Assembly (NCBI RefSeq): GCF_022201045.2
Contig: NC_068558.1
Location: 40,815,501 to 40,879,500 of the forward strand
From: Citrus sinensis
Taxonomy: Eukaryota; Streptophyta; Magnoliopsida; Sapindales; Rutaceae
Direction: 5' to 3'
Length of the DNA: 64,000 bases
Shown here: one piece after another, positions 1 to 10,938 of the stretch
How positions within the stretch are numbered: position 1 is the first letter of the stretch
Layout: the number at the start of each line of letters is the position of its first letter
Translations under genes and position numbers: made by a program
The notes under the pieces: model-generated
What the model was told of the DNA's origin: nothing
What the model saw: the letters and a program-made list of their open reading frames with translations, nothing else
The model's database searches: none

Positions 1-381
1 GCACCCTTCTGAAAATCATTGATCATGTTAATCCAAGCCTCAGCAGAAGCCTGTCTTGCCGGAGCACTCCCTCCTCCAGTCAAAACACTCCCTGCCGAAA
101 ACTTAAAATTATTTAAAAACTTCTTTAGACATATTCATCAATCATCAATCTGTTAGCGTTGCTTGCTTACCTATGAAGTATTTCTTCATCACCTCAGCTG
201 AAGCAACACCACGTTCAATCTGTGTCATTTGGCCTATCTTTTCCTCCAAAGTCATCCTGCTAACCAGATCGTTCACTCGGACATGTAATGGCTGCTTGGG
301 ATCTTTATATTTCAGGTATTCTGCTTCTGCCAAGCAACACAAGAGCAGAAGCCCCATCAAGGAGATGAGAGTTCTAGCCAT
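1..381 (-). CDS. GH3 beta-glucosidase, N-terminal exons (partial, runs off left edge)
   Basis: Start of a secreted glycoside hydrolase family 3 enzyme of the plant beta-glucosidase / exo-beta-glucanase type, which trims beta-linked glucose from cell-wall glucans or glucosides. Coding exon 1 is 381-171. It begins MARTL, then has a hydrophobic signal peptide (LMGLLLLCCLAEA) and the GH3 opening block RMTLEEKIGQMTQIER. It ends at a clean donor (TAG|GTAAGC). The next exon, 91-1, follows a CAG acceptor and reads GSVLTGGGSAPARQASAEAW, the expected continuation, joined in phase across a glycine codon. The catalytic Asp and the C-terminal domain lie outside the window. The start at 381 is preferred because no upstream in-frame ATG exists; the acceptor of a 5'UTR intron lies 24 bases upstream. 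A 3' paralog, truncated at its 5' end, lies at 23611-25992. The family call is firm; the substrate is unknown. Confidence 0.93.
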
Positions 382-405
382 ATTTTCGTAAACCAACCTT
401 CAAAG

Positions 406-1067
406 CTGAAAAAAACCGGAAATGTCCATTAAATTCCCATTTGAGACAAGACAAAAAAAAAAATGTAAAATTTGTTCTCTACATTGAAGACTAATTAATT
501 ATAAGTGATTAAAATAAAAAACAAAGAGACTGGCTAATTAACAAACGGAGACAGAATATTATGAGGAACATAAGAATATATGAATGGGCGCATACACAAA
601 CACAGAAACCATAAAACGTAAAATTGAAAATTCAAAGCTGTGTACATCCAAACAAAAGTGAGAGAATATCTTTAGGTGACCACTGTATTCGGCTTTCGTA
701 ATAATGAAGCTTGATTATTATTATTCTTATCATTATTATAATTATTTGAACAAAAAAGAGTCATAGGGGACTCATATGAATGAACCGCGTCAGCCTTTAA
801 GCAACAGAGGTTTCTTGTTTTCCTACATTTTTCTCAGAAAACAAACAGAGGATTAACTGAAAGCAGCAGTGCATACACGGGAAGTTCAAGAAAAATGCGA
901 GAAATGAAAAGAAAGATTACAACTTACATTGAAATAAAGATACCCAAAAGATTAGTCTGTTTGCTCTGTCTCAGTTTCACAAATGGAGACTCAAGAAAAT
1001 TTGTCTCCTTGAAATGGGAAGCAGCAGTTTGTACGACAATGCTGCAGAGCTTGAGCTGGTATTTATA
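406..1067 (-). promoter_or_regulatory. Promoter TATA box, 5'UTR exon and 5'UTR intron of the GH3 gene
   Basis: On the minus strand a TATAAATA box lies at 1067-1060. A plausible transcript would start near 1030. The leader exon ends at 928 with a good donor (AAT|GTAAGTT). An intron of 522 bp runs 927-406 and ends in a T-rich tract plus CAG, followed by 24 bases of leader and the ATG at 381. Intron-containing leaders are common in plant genes. The TATA box and both splice sites are seen directly; their use is inferred. Confidence 0.7.
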
Positions 1068-1099
1068 GAAACTTGCTCCTTAATTTACTTTTTCTTAAC

Positions 1100-4000
1100 A
1101 ACATTGTTGTTACGTGGAAGGATGAAATTCAGTTGTGCTAGTGTACACTAAGGGTCAACAAATATATATCTAGACAATAAAATGATCCAATTCTTCCGAG
1201 GTAATAGGTTGTTCAAACTTCCTCTTGCATAGATGAAGAATCTTGAATCTAACTTAAATTCAATTCTTAATTTCAATATTACAGTGTAATTTTATTGATA
1301 TTACAATTAAAAGTCCATCACTGACTAGGCTTGATCCCCCACAATGACAAAAAAATATTTGAAAATAACCCTTGATTAGCACAACAATGACGAATAAAGT
1401 AACTGGAAAAACTGTCCCAAAATCACAGGAAACTACTCGAAATATGATGAAAAAAATAAAAAGAAAGCATTCACATTTTGATGATTGAACCTGAAGAAAA
1501 GAACGTGATTGAATTCAGGGTAATTCACGCAAGCCCGACCGGAGTGGATAGGGTTTATTACAATTCAAAGTTGGATAAGATACACAAATTCTACAACTGC
1601 AACAAAACAATAATCAAACTCACGTCATCGTGCTATGTCGAGTTTCAACTGAGTTTATTGATTTTATCCGCACAAACAACTTTTTCAACTCGGTCGGTTT
1701 GATTTGTTTTCCTTAAAATCTTTCAAAATAATCGCCTGTCAGTTTTTCTTGAGCATTTCTTACAATCCAAGGTATAAGATCGGTGTGACAAGCACTCTTT
1801 TTTTTTTTTCTGATGATAATTTGATTAATTAAAAATTAAAAAATTGGCAACTTGTGCGTTGGGTACTTTTTTTTTTTTAAAAAAAAAAAAATAAAGGTTG
1901 TTGTTTTAAACACGTCCGTTAAGTGAACTGTTCTTCCAATACTACCTGTCAAACGAAATAGTGGTCTGCTTATTGCTTGTTGCCTGGCTAGCTTTCACCA
2001 AATCGATATTATTATATACGCCCAATTACTTCTGTTAAAAATATTCAAAAGGCATGGTTTGTCCAGCTTAGCATTGCATATTTGCATTAATTATAAATCA
2101 ATTAGGAGTTGACGTATGAATTATTTTATCATCTCTTGTCCGAATTGAACACCCAATTTAGCGTAAAACGTCATTTTGATCCTTAAGGTTTAGTTCTTGT
2201 TTGGTATTCTTTATTTAATAACTATAAGTACTTATTTGATCTCAAAAGTTCTTATCATAATTTTTGTTGTTGTTTGGTTATTTTTCTAATAAAGCTTTTG
2301 AAGTTTAAATAAGTTATTTTGCCTCTACTAACAAAAACTCAAATTTTGGACTTTTGCGAGTAAATATTGAAAAACTTTTTTTAAATATTAAAATATTAAA
2401 ATATCGATTATCTACTTATTTGACAATCTTATTTTATTTTTTTTATAACATAACTTTACAAAACTTGTCTATTAAAGTAATTTCATAAACTTTTAATAAA
2501 AGTTCTTACTAACAACCAAACAACTAAAAATTTTTGATAAAAACTCCATTTGTAAAACTCTACTAACAAAAGTTTTATTTAAATAAGATTTACTTGAAAA
2601 ATTGTATCAAATGGAGCCTTTGTCTAATTACTTTACCTAAAATATCTATACTTCACAACTTTTATAGATGTTAAATCTGACTTTTTTAAGGATATAATAA
2701 AAGAATTTTTTTTATTTGATTTAAATTAAAATTCGAACAGATGTGACAACCAATAAGTAAAAAGTAGATAAGAATCAAATAGATTTCCATAGAGTATTTC
2801 GAGTAATTTTGAAAAATAAAAAACTTAATTAAGTAATTAACTCAAACCTTTGGGACCAGAGAAGCATATCCTCATCCAACATTTTTTTGTTATTATTATT
2901 TAATACATCACGTGCCATTTGGAAATCAAATTGGATAATGTCGTCGAGTTAATAATATTCTGTTCTATATGAAATACACACGTACGTACTGCGGTATAAA
3001 CATGAGATACATGCACAATTAATGATCTTGTAGCTTTTGTTGATATAGATGACACGATGGACCGACGTGGCTAATAATCTTAAGATTATGGTTAATTAAT
3101 AAGAGTGTCAATACATACCCAGAATTGCTTATCCATCCATTACACAAGAATACAATTCTAACTCTAGTTGTGTTCAGTTGAATTATACACAATGCAAATA
3201 TTCAACATAAGTGTTGATGATGAAGAGATGTGAAGCCCCGAAGTGTCTCATACGATTATATATGCATTGATTGTTTAAGATGGAAGCAGTTTAGACCACG
3301 TTATATGAGTGTTATATGCATATACACATATTTTAGGTCGTCAATCACTTTCTATATCTATACTCTAATTAGAGACGTAAAATGGATGGTATAAAATAGG
3401 TTAATGCTAATCTTTCCTTTATCATATTGGATTCTTATTATATTGATTAATTGTATTGGGGTCTTTATTAATTAATTATTATTATTATTGTTTGTTTGTT
3501 TGTTTGTTTATTTTTGACTTATCCGTTGCTTGTTGCAAAGGTAAGTTTGGTTTGATGCATGCTAGACGACGAAGACGTCACCTGCATATCAAATCCACCA
3601 ATGTTTTTTTAAAGATTAATATGTTAAAAGTGAAAAAATTGACCTTTTGGCAAGCATCGAGCCCTTGTTGCAGTCACATGTGAATACTGTGTGCTCCCAT
3701 CATGAATATTTGAAATTTGTTTTGTTTAGTTCGCGTATTGACTGATTCAACTGCTTTGTACAATTTTGAGTTAAAAGAATTTAAAAATCAAATTAGACCA
3801 GAATTTAGTTTAGTTTCTATCTATCATTTATAAAGGATTCAGTATAATTTTATATTGTGTCTTATGGACCCATTTAAATTTTTCCGAGGTGGACATTACC
3901 CAAAAAAAATGAAGATATATAATATAAGATAATGAATGATGATGGTGATTTTTTAAGATATTGTTGAATAATGAAAAACTATAAATTAATTTTATTTATA

Positions 4001-4300
4001 TATAAAAAAACATAAGACGTGGATAGGACTACTGAGTAAATCTAGCTAACTAATTAGATTTGTTGCAGACTGGGATACAAGTTCTAGAACTTTAATATAT
4101 GATAATTAAATTGATCTTTTTTCATTCTCAACGCTATGATTTTCAGTTTATTATTTTTGATATAAAAGAGATGTGGTGTATACATGTCATCGCCAATCTC
4201 CAATACGAATTCTCCAAAATTGAAACGAAGAAAGTTGATATTGATTCATTAGTTTTAAGAATTTGAAAATTTTGGGTAATGATTTGGCCGCTATAGAGCT
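1100..4300. other. AT-rich intergenic DNA, no gene recognised
   Basis: Only short ORFs without recognisable domains occur here. Homopolymer runs lie near 1798-1811 and 1867-1892. A stretch at about 2190-2622 looks like a degraded MITE: its right border reads, in reverse complement, GGCTCCATTTGATAC, with a weak partner on the left. Its termini and target duplication could not be fixed. Confidence 0.5.
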
Positions 4301-4960
4301 AAAATCTGAGTAAATATACTTGTTTTAGCTTTTAAGAACCAGTCTATTATATGATATGATGACACTGAAGAAACCAAATTTCTTGTTTGGAATGCTCTTT
4401 GATACCACGATCACTCAAATAAAAATAATTTTTTTTTAAAGAAAAAAATATTAAAATGTGACAAACTATTGATTCAATCAACAAAGTCTGTCACAAATAT
4501 AACATTAGATTAATTTTGCATTTTGGGCCTGTGTCATGGGGATTGCTAGTTAATGACAGCATTACCTAACAACTTTTACTAAATTACAAGATCTACCATT
4601 TATTTAGTTGTTAAAGGAAAGCTGTTGTCTGTTTTTTTTTCTAGTCGTGGCCTACTTCTGTCATGTCAAAATTCAGTTTGGTTTAGTTAATGCACGTGGA
4701 CTACCAAATCTGTGAAGTAAAATTGCCACAAAGAAATACCCACCCGGCATCTCCACCATCTATGCTAGCTTTCTGAAATCGAAATTTCTAGCTAGCCAAT
4801 CGTTCATTCACCATCAGGCCCAATCTTTGCTACATTAATATTGACATTTGATAACAGTAGTACATGCTTAGCTTAGCAGGTTTTGTACGTCACTTTTCTT
4901 CAATTAGCTATAACTTTTTTCACTCGTCTTCACAAATCACAACTGCATGACACTTGCCAT
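4300..4960. repeat. Family P segmental duplication, copy 1
   Basis: Diverged intergenic DNA also found at about 25880-26560 and 59400-62900. Shared landmarks include the stretch near 4380-4500 (GAATGCTCTTTGATACC, then CTATTGATTCAATCAAC), the GGATTGCTAGTTAATGACAGC region near 4540, and GCTTAGCTTAGCAGG at about 4866-4880, which recurs near 62758. No coding sequence is seen. This is the most diverged of the three copies. Confidence 0.65.
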
Positions 4961-5160
4961 AACCATTTTTCAAAATCGTTAAAAGGAATTTTAGTGTCCT
5001 TTATTAAAAATTCAGAGATCTACATAACTATTTTTCCAAATTGTGTAGATATCATTTTTCCTTTTTATTTTGACATTCCGTTTGATTGAATTTTTTGTAA
5101 TACCTTGACTTATGTGTATATAAGTCATTATGTTAAGAATATATAAGTTAATTATTTTTT

Positions 5161-5230
5161 TGGGCCTAAACTAATTCAAAGCCCAAACTAACAGTTAAAA
5201 AAAGCTGAGCCTAATAGCCTTTTTGTACAT
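5161..5230 (+). repeat. Direct repeat flanking the MULE, left copy
   Basis: About 70 bp (TGGGCCTAAACTAATTC ... AATAGCCT) that recurs in the same orientation at 15001-15067, outside the MULE and outside its target-site duplication. If the MULE and one TSD are removed, the two copies would sit about 98 bp apart, so the MULE appears to have landed in a pre-existing short tandem duplication. Confidence 0.8.
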
Positions 5231-5235
5231 CACTA

Positions 5236-5245
5236 TAAAAAAAAA
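5236..5245. repeat. 10-bp target-site duplication of the MULE, left copy
   Basis: T followed by nine A, immediately before the left terminal inverted repeat. The identical 10 bases follow the right terminus at 14978-14987. Mutator-like elements usually make 9-bp duplications (range about 8-11). The low complexity weakens the match somewhat, but both copies abut the TIR ends exactly. Confidence 0.8.
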
Positions 5246-5365
5246 GGGTAATTTTCATAAACCTCCCCTGAGGTTTGATATAATTTCACTTAGATGGTGA
5301 ATTTGATTGTATTCTCACTTACCTCCCCTGCCGTCAGTATACATACGGTTTGACCGTTAGTTGAC
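5246..5365 (+). repeat. MULE left terminal inverted repeat
   Basis: 120 bp from GGGTAATTTTCATAAACC to GACCGTTAGTTGAC. It pairs with 14858-14977 in inverted orientation at roughly 94 percent identity by eye; similarity stops abruptly on the inner side. Confidence 0.93.
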
Positions 5366-6094
5366 TTGTAAAATTACTAAAATATCCAAACCACTTAAAA
5401 CCAAGCCTAGGATTTGGCGCCAACAACTTTATACGGATTCTTTTACCAATGAGTGTGTTTATGGACAAAAATATGGTGATATACACTTACCTCATCTTCT
5501 CTCCAAATTGAACTTAGGTTTGCTCTCCCCATTTTGGCCGAATTTTTCAGAAAGTTGCAGCTCTTGGTACTATGACTCTCCTCCATCTATATATTCTACA
5601 CACACTACACAATACTTGCTTCCCCCCATCATCCATTAATCAATTAATTTATATGTTTTTTATTTTATCTTTTAATTTAACAGGAAAGGAACAAACATTT
5701 TCTCAAGCCCAGCTGGTCTTTTAATTAATTACTACTGTAAGTACTCAATATTTAGGCTAAAAAGTTGGATTCAACCCATCTCCTTATTCCTTTTATATAA
5801 ATCATTTTTCTTTTTCTTTTTTAACCATATTTATTTATATCGAAATGAAATGAAATGATATTGATAGCTAGATGAGTGTAAGATTGACTATAGATGAGTA
5901 TTAGGATTAATTAAATTCGTAGGTAAAAAATGGCACATGAGGTGTTCGACAAAATACCTCTTACGGTTTATTTGTCTCATTTTAAGTAAATTAAGTAGAA
6001 TGACACATTGATGGGAAGACAAAATTTGTAAGCTCATCATGCAACACAACAAATCTGCGAAAAAACGAGACAAAAACACATTTACAAAGTTTGC
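5366..6094. other. MULE left subterminal region, noncoding
   Basis: Sequence between the left TIR and the first palindrome cluster. It is AT-rich with short ORFs only and no recognisable domain. It would be the upstream region of the peptidase gene; no convincing TATA element was assigned. Confidence 0.5.
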
Positions 6095-6550
6095 AGCATT
6101 GTCGCGCGCGACAAGCAGTCATCGCGCGCGCGTGCCTGCGCCCGTCGCGCGCGACGAGTGCTTGTCGCGCGCGCGACGCGTGCTTGTCTCGCGCGTGACG
6201 CTTGCTTGTCGCGCGACGCGTGCTTGTCTCGCGCGCGACGCGTGCTTGTCGCGCGCGCGACAGTGCCATTGCGCGGGCGACGAGTGCTTGTCGCGCGGGC
6301 GACGAGTGCTTGTCGCGCGGGCGACGAGTGTCCATTAGGCGCGCTTTGCTTTGCTGTCCCGCGTGCCCCATTTTATGTTGCCATTGCGCCCGTGACATGC
6401 ATCCATTTAATTTTAATTTTTTATTTAAGTTTCTTCTCAAGGAACATGCGGTGATGACTTTTATTGGTAGTATTTTTATTTGTCCCATGAAATTGCTCTG
6501 TAATGTTAAGCGACAAGTTCTTGTCTCCCGTGCGACAATCTTGTCTTACA
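6095..6550. repeat. Palindrome cluster I in MULE (GC-rich GTGCTTGTCGCGCG array)
   Basis: From 6101 to 6330 a degenerate tandem array of about 20-28 bp units reads variations of GACGAGTGCTTGTCGCGCG and its complement, very GC-rich against an AT-rich background. A further inverted pair (GCGACAAGTTCTTGTC, GTGCGACAATCTTGTC) lies at 6509-6545. It shares the core GCGACAA / TTGTCGC with clusters at 10050 and 13684. Arg/Ala-rich frames cross it on both strands but are by-products of the repeat. Confidence 0.85.
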
Positions 6551-6638
6551 AAATTGTTGAAAGATGTTTATGTGTTTATTTGTAATATTTTGAGCTATGA
6601 TTTTGATTAATGAATAAAAAATTAGATTTGCAGATATA

Positions 6639-9600
6639 ATGGCCAAGAAACCGCGGTCTAAGCGTAATCCACCCGGTCCAAGAAAGAAACCAGGCAGGAT
6701 GAAGATTCCGGCATCGGAACATTTCCCCGGGCGTATTACAAATACCTCTAAATTTGGAAATGTCATGGAAGCCATCAAAAGGAAGTTGACGAGACAACAA
6801 TTAAGATTATTCAAGAAAGACATTTTTGGCCAGTTCGCAAAAATGGATGCCTATGTCTTCAGTGGCGCAATTGTGCACAACGCATTACTTAGGCAAGTAG
6901 CACATGATAAGCATGATGAAGATCAGATGTGGTTTGAATTCTGTGGCCAATTAGCACGATTATCAATCGGTGAGTGGTGTTTAGTTACCGGACTTAAGTA
7001 TGGTGTATATGACATACACAGAAAAGCAAAGGTTGGGGTACAACACAGGTTACGTGATTTGTATTTTGATGGGGATCTAGGAGCGACCCTTAAAGAATTT
7101 GACGCAAGATTTGAGGCTTTGAACTTTAATGACGTGGACGATGTTGATGCGCTAAAGATCGCGCTGTATTATTTTGCGGATAGAGTGCTCAATGGAAGAA
7201 AAGATGAGCGTAAACCAAATTCAAAGTTGCTATACGAAGTCGATGATCTTGAGTACTTTAGAAGTCTTCCATGGGGTCGTTCCTCTTGGCAAACTGTATA
7301 CGACAGTTTGGATACCGTACTAAATAAAAAATCAGAGCTTTTCCAGGATTTTAGTCTTAAAGAAGTGAAGTACAATATTTATGGTTTTTCTCCTAGGATG
7401 CAGGTACGTTGATATCTGATAAAAAGTTATGCTTGTTTTGTTATGTACTTTTTAATCATTAAGGTTGTTTTGCTTCCGAAATTTATATTTTCACTTGGTA
7501 TAGGCTTGGTTGTTCGAAGTATGTGAAGGGTTTGTAAACGAAAAGTGGGCCATCAAAACCAAAAAGAAGACTCCGCGTATATTGAAGTGGGAAGGTGTTT
7601 CATCCACAAGAATATGTTTTACTGAGGTCTATAAGTTTTTCAACGACAAGACTCGTATTGTAAGTATTACATATATTTTTACATTGGTTGTGAGATTTAG
7701 TAAATTATAGATACTTCGGTTTACAAGAAATTTCAATTTCTTTATGCACAGGGAGTTGTTAAACAAACTCTCAATCCAACCACGCACGAGAAGGACACGC
7801 TATTGTGGAAAAGCGTGCAGGATTACATGAAACAAATCCCACAATGGGTGTATAATGTAATAAAATTATTCAACTTAGTTATAACATTATGTTACCAATG
7901 TCCAACTGTTGCAAGTTGTATAATTTGTTTTCGTTGCAGCATCAGCCCAACATGTGCGTGCCGCCCATCGAAGAGGACAAAAATAAGACACCAGTTGGTG
8001 ATGAATATGAAGTAGATGCTGAGCCACCTGTTCACGACAAATATAAAGCCAACGACTCGCATGAGGTTATATGTTATTTTCGGCATTTTAACTATTTGTT
8101 TCACGAAAGTGTAAGATTTAATAAATTATACATAAAGTTTTTTTTTCTCTATGATCACAGACAAAAGCAAAGGTTTCCCATGATGATGTCATCTATCGAA
8201 TAGAGAGGATTGATAATTCCATTATTGACATGAAAGAAATGATGAATACGATGTTGTCCGAAGCTACGGCTGAGCGTAAGGAGCAGAGACAATTTAGAAA
8301 AGAACAGAGAGAGTTTAGACAAGAGCAGAGACAGTTTGCGAAATCTGTTACGGAGTTTATTAATTCATATACCGGTAATTCATTCAATCGCTCCTACAGT
8401 GATACCCCAATGAGTAACTCTTACACGGTGAGCTATTTAAATAGTTGTTCCTTTTGGTTGACTACATTGTAACTAGAGTACTTGACAATAACAGTTTTTT
8501 ATTGTTGACAGGTCCCTAACGATGTTGGAGATCAATATGAGCACACCCCGATGTCATTGAGTTTATATGGGGACTTAAACGATGACAGCGTGCAAATCCT
8601 GAAGGAAGCACATCCCGGCATTAGCAAATTTGGCCGTCCATATAGGACGTCACATGTCCTTAGAAGTCCATACTTACATACTTACAAGCGAGTAAGGGCC
8701 ATTAAGAGTCTCCCCACCGCAGAGGCAACGAATGACGAGATTGACGAAAGGATGATTGTCGATATCAATCCACTTAGAGGATTGGATGATCCGACACTAT
8801 TTCATGAGTTTGAGCAATGGCTTGCTGGTAACGTTGCAGTTGATCGTGAGATCCATCAATCGATGCAATTTTATAGAACATTGTTGGGGAAAGACTCAAT
8901 GGGGTGGCTAGGTGATGAGGTAATTATTGTTAATCTTTATTTAATTTACTTATGATTAAATTAAGTTGGTTGTTTGACATATGTATTTGCCACGTTCAGC
9001 ATATCCATGAATACTACCGGTTGATAAGTGAAAAGCAGCAGCAATATCCAAATGCCTTGTATCAACGTTGCACGCATACAGATGTCTTTTTTTGGGTAAG
9101 AGACTTGCAGTTCCAATCATCAATTTACTACCCTGTACTAAAATATAATATTGAAATATTTGATTGCGATGAATTCAATAGGTTTTTTTGAAGGCTCAAT
9201 GGAATAACGGTGATTGTGATCTACATTCATTAGATTATACCAGGCTGAACACTTACATTGTCGGTCGGGAAGACACGAAATCAAAACTGTTTGCGGACGT
9301 TGATATGGTGTGTGTTCCTACATGGTTCAATATAGTTCTGATAAAAATAATTAGTTGATTTTATGATTTCTTCACATTGGATACGAATTCTTATGGCCAT
9401 CTACAGATTTTAATTCCAATTAACTTGGAAGACAACCATTGGGTTGTAGCCCGGGTAGACTTCCAGCGCAAGCAGATAGAGATCTATGACTCAATGAAGG
9501 AGTTTCGCGAGGACAAAACGTATGGTCAGTTTTTGAAGCCACTTCAAGTTATCTTTCCCCAATGGCTTGAATATGTTGGGTTTTATGACAACCGGCCAAA

Positions 9601-9805
9601 CTTACGTAGTGCGGAACCCTGGAAACTGGTGAGCGTTGATGATGTGCCTTAACAACAGCCTGGAAGCGGCGATTGTGGGGTTTTTATGTTAATGTTTACA
9701 ATGTACTTAATGTTCAAGCTACAATTTAATTTTGACAGTTGGCATGGACATTATTTTAGAAGGAAGATTGCCATTGACATATTTAACGGTGATATTATGT
9801 TATAA
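6639..9805 (+). pseudogene. Ulp1-like cysteine peptidase gene of the MULE, premature stop before the catalytic Cys
   Basis: A transposon-borne C48 (Ulp1/SENP-like) peptidase gene. Predicted exons with canonical borders: 6639-7403, 7504-7659, 7752-7856, 7940-8065, 8161-8427, 8512-8919, 9000-9095, 9182-9307 and 9407-9805. The start MAKKPRSKRN is basic. Residues about 60-125 match the DUF1985-type N-domain (KMDAYVFSGAIVHNALL, LSIGEWCLVTGLKYG). Exon 5 encodes a charged coiled coil with repeated KEQR-F units. The C-terminus has the catalytic His in EDNHWVVARVDF and Asp in IEIYDSM. A TAA at 9650-9652 interrupts the frame within VDDVP*QQPGSGDCGVF, just before the catalytic Cys; the frame then continues cleanly to 9805. 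As it stands the product lacks the nucleophile. All other exons are open, so the stop looks recent. MULE Ulp1 proteins are proposed to act in transposition or SUMO removal, but their role is unproven. Confidence 0.88.
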
Positions 9806-10938
9806 ATGATATATTACTCTTTTATATTAATTATTGAATCTTGTGTCGACCGAACTGAAAATTCATATATTGAAGATTGTTATTATATCTGTTTTGATAC
9901 CTTGTGTTAATGAGTTGATTGTTGAGATGTTGGTTGGTGAGAATCTGAGTTCTGTTACAGGTTGATAGCAGCTTGTGTCAAATATTAGTGGTTTGGTCTT
10001 TGTAGCAAAATTGAATCCGTTGATCATGAGAGAAGCAAACATCCTATAATTTAGGGAGACAATGTTTATCTCCCGGGAGACGAGCAGTCGTCGCTCCAAC
10101 TTTTTGGATACAAGCATTTTGAATTTTGGGGAGACAGATTTGTCGCTCGGGAGACAACAGCTTGTCTCCCAAAATTTCAGAATGCTTGTATCGACATTGC
10201 AAAAACAAGCATTTTGAAATTTGGGGAGACAAGCTGTTGTCTCCCGAGCGACAATTTTGTCTCCCCAAAATTCAGAATGCTTGTTTTTTGAAATATCGAA
10301 ACAAGAATTCTGAAATTTGGGGTGACAAGCATTGTCGCACGGGAGATAACAGCTTGGCTCCCCAAATTTCAGAATGCTTGTTTTTGCAATGTCGATACAA
10401 GCATTCTGAAATTTGGGGAGACAAGCTGTGTCTCCCGTGCGACAATGCTTGTCACCCCAAAATTCAGAATTTTTGCCTGGATGTGAAATAAAAAACTACA
10501 AAAACTTAATTTACTTCTCTCAGCAATAGACTATACTCTCCATCAAGTTGTTTGTCACCCAACCGACAATACAAATAACAAACATTTTAATTTATGCTGA
10601 AACCTAAAAAACATTAATATCAGTTAATTAAATAACAGGAACATGTGCATTTCCGCAGCTTACAGTTGATCACAATAACAATTTGACTGAATTTCATCAG
10701 CCTATACATTTAGCAGTCGCCCATATATACAAAAAGAACAAAAATAATAACTACAGTAACAGTGTGCCATGATAGATAGTTGAGTTATACTTTATACATG
10801 GCATTGTCACTATGTTAGTATAACATTTATACAAAATATACAAAAACTCAATCTTGTGCCTATGACTGAGTACAAAAAGATGATACGACATCTCAATTGC
10901 CTTGCTCGTACTGAAAATGTGTTGTATCATCAGATCCC
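9806..10938. other. Inter-gene region of the MULE
   Basis: Noncoding sequence between the ends of the two convergent MULE genes. It contains palindrome cluster II (listed separately) and AT-rich DNA at 10470-10938, where 3' ends and polyadenylation signals for both genes would be expected. Confidence 0.5.
10050..10465. repeat. Palindrome cluster II in MULE (nested inverted-repeat units)
   Basis: About four head-to-head units of roughly 95-100 bp. Each half-unit reads CAAGCATTCTGAAATTTGGG, then GAGACAAGC, and the mirrored half follows directly (GCTTGTCTCCC..CCAAATTTCAGAATGCTTG). Variants of TTGTCGCACGGGAGA lie at the dyad centres. The array could fold into long imperfect hairpins. It lies between the 3' ends of the two MULE genes. 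Confidence 0.88.

Noticed and set aside
2190..2622. A MITE with hAT- or Tourist-like ends
   Set aside because: The right border looks right, but the left TIR is weak and no target duplication could be defined.
6039..6585. Arg/Ala-rich ORFs on both strands
   Set aside because: They run through the GC-rich palindrome array of the MULE; composition reflects the repeat and no family signal is present.
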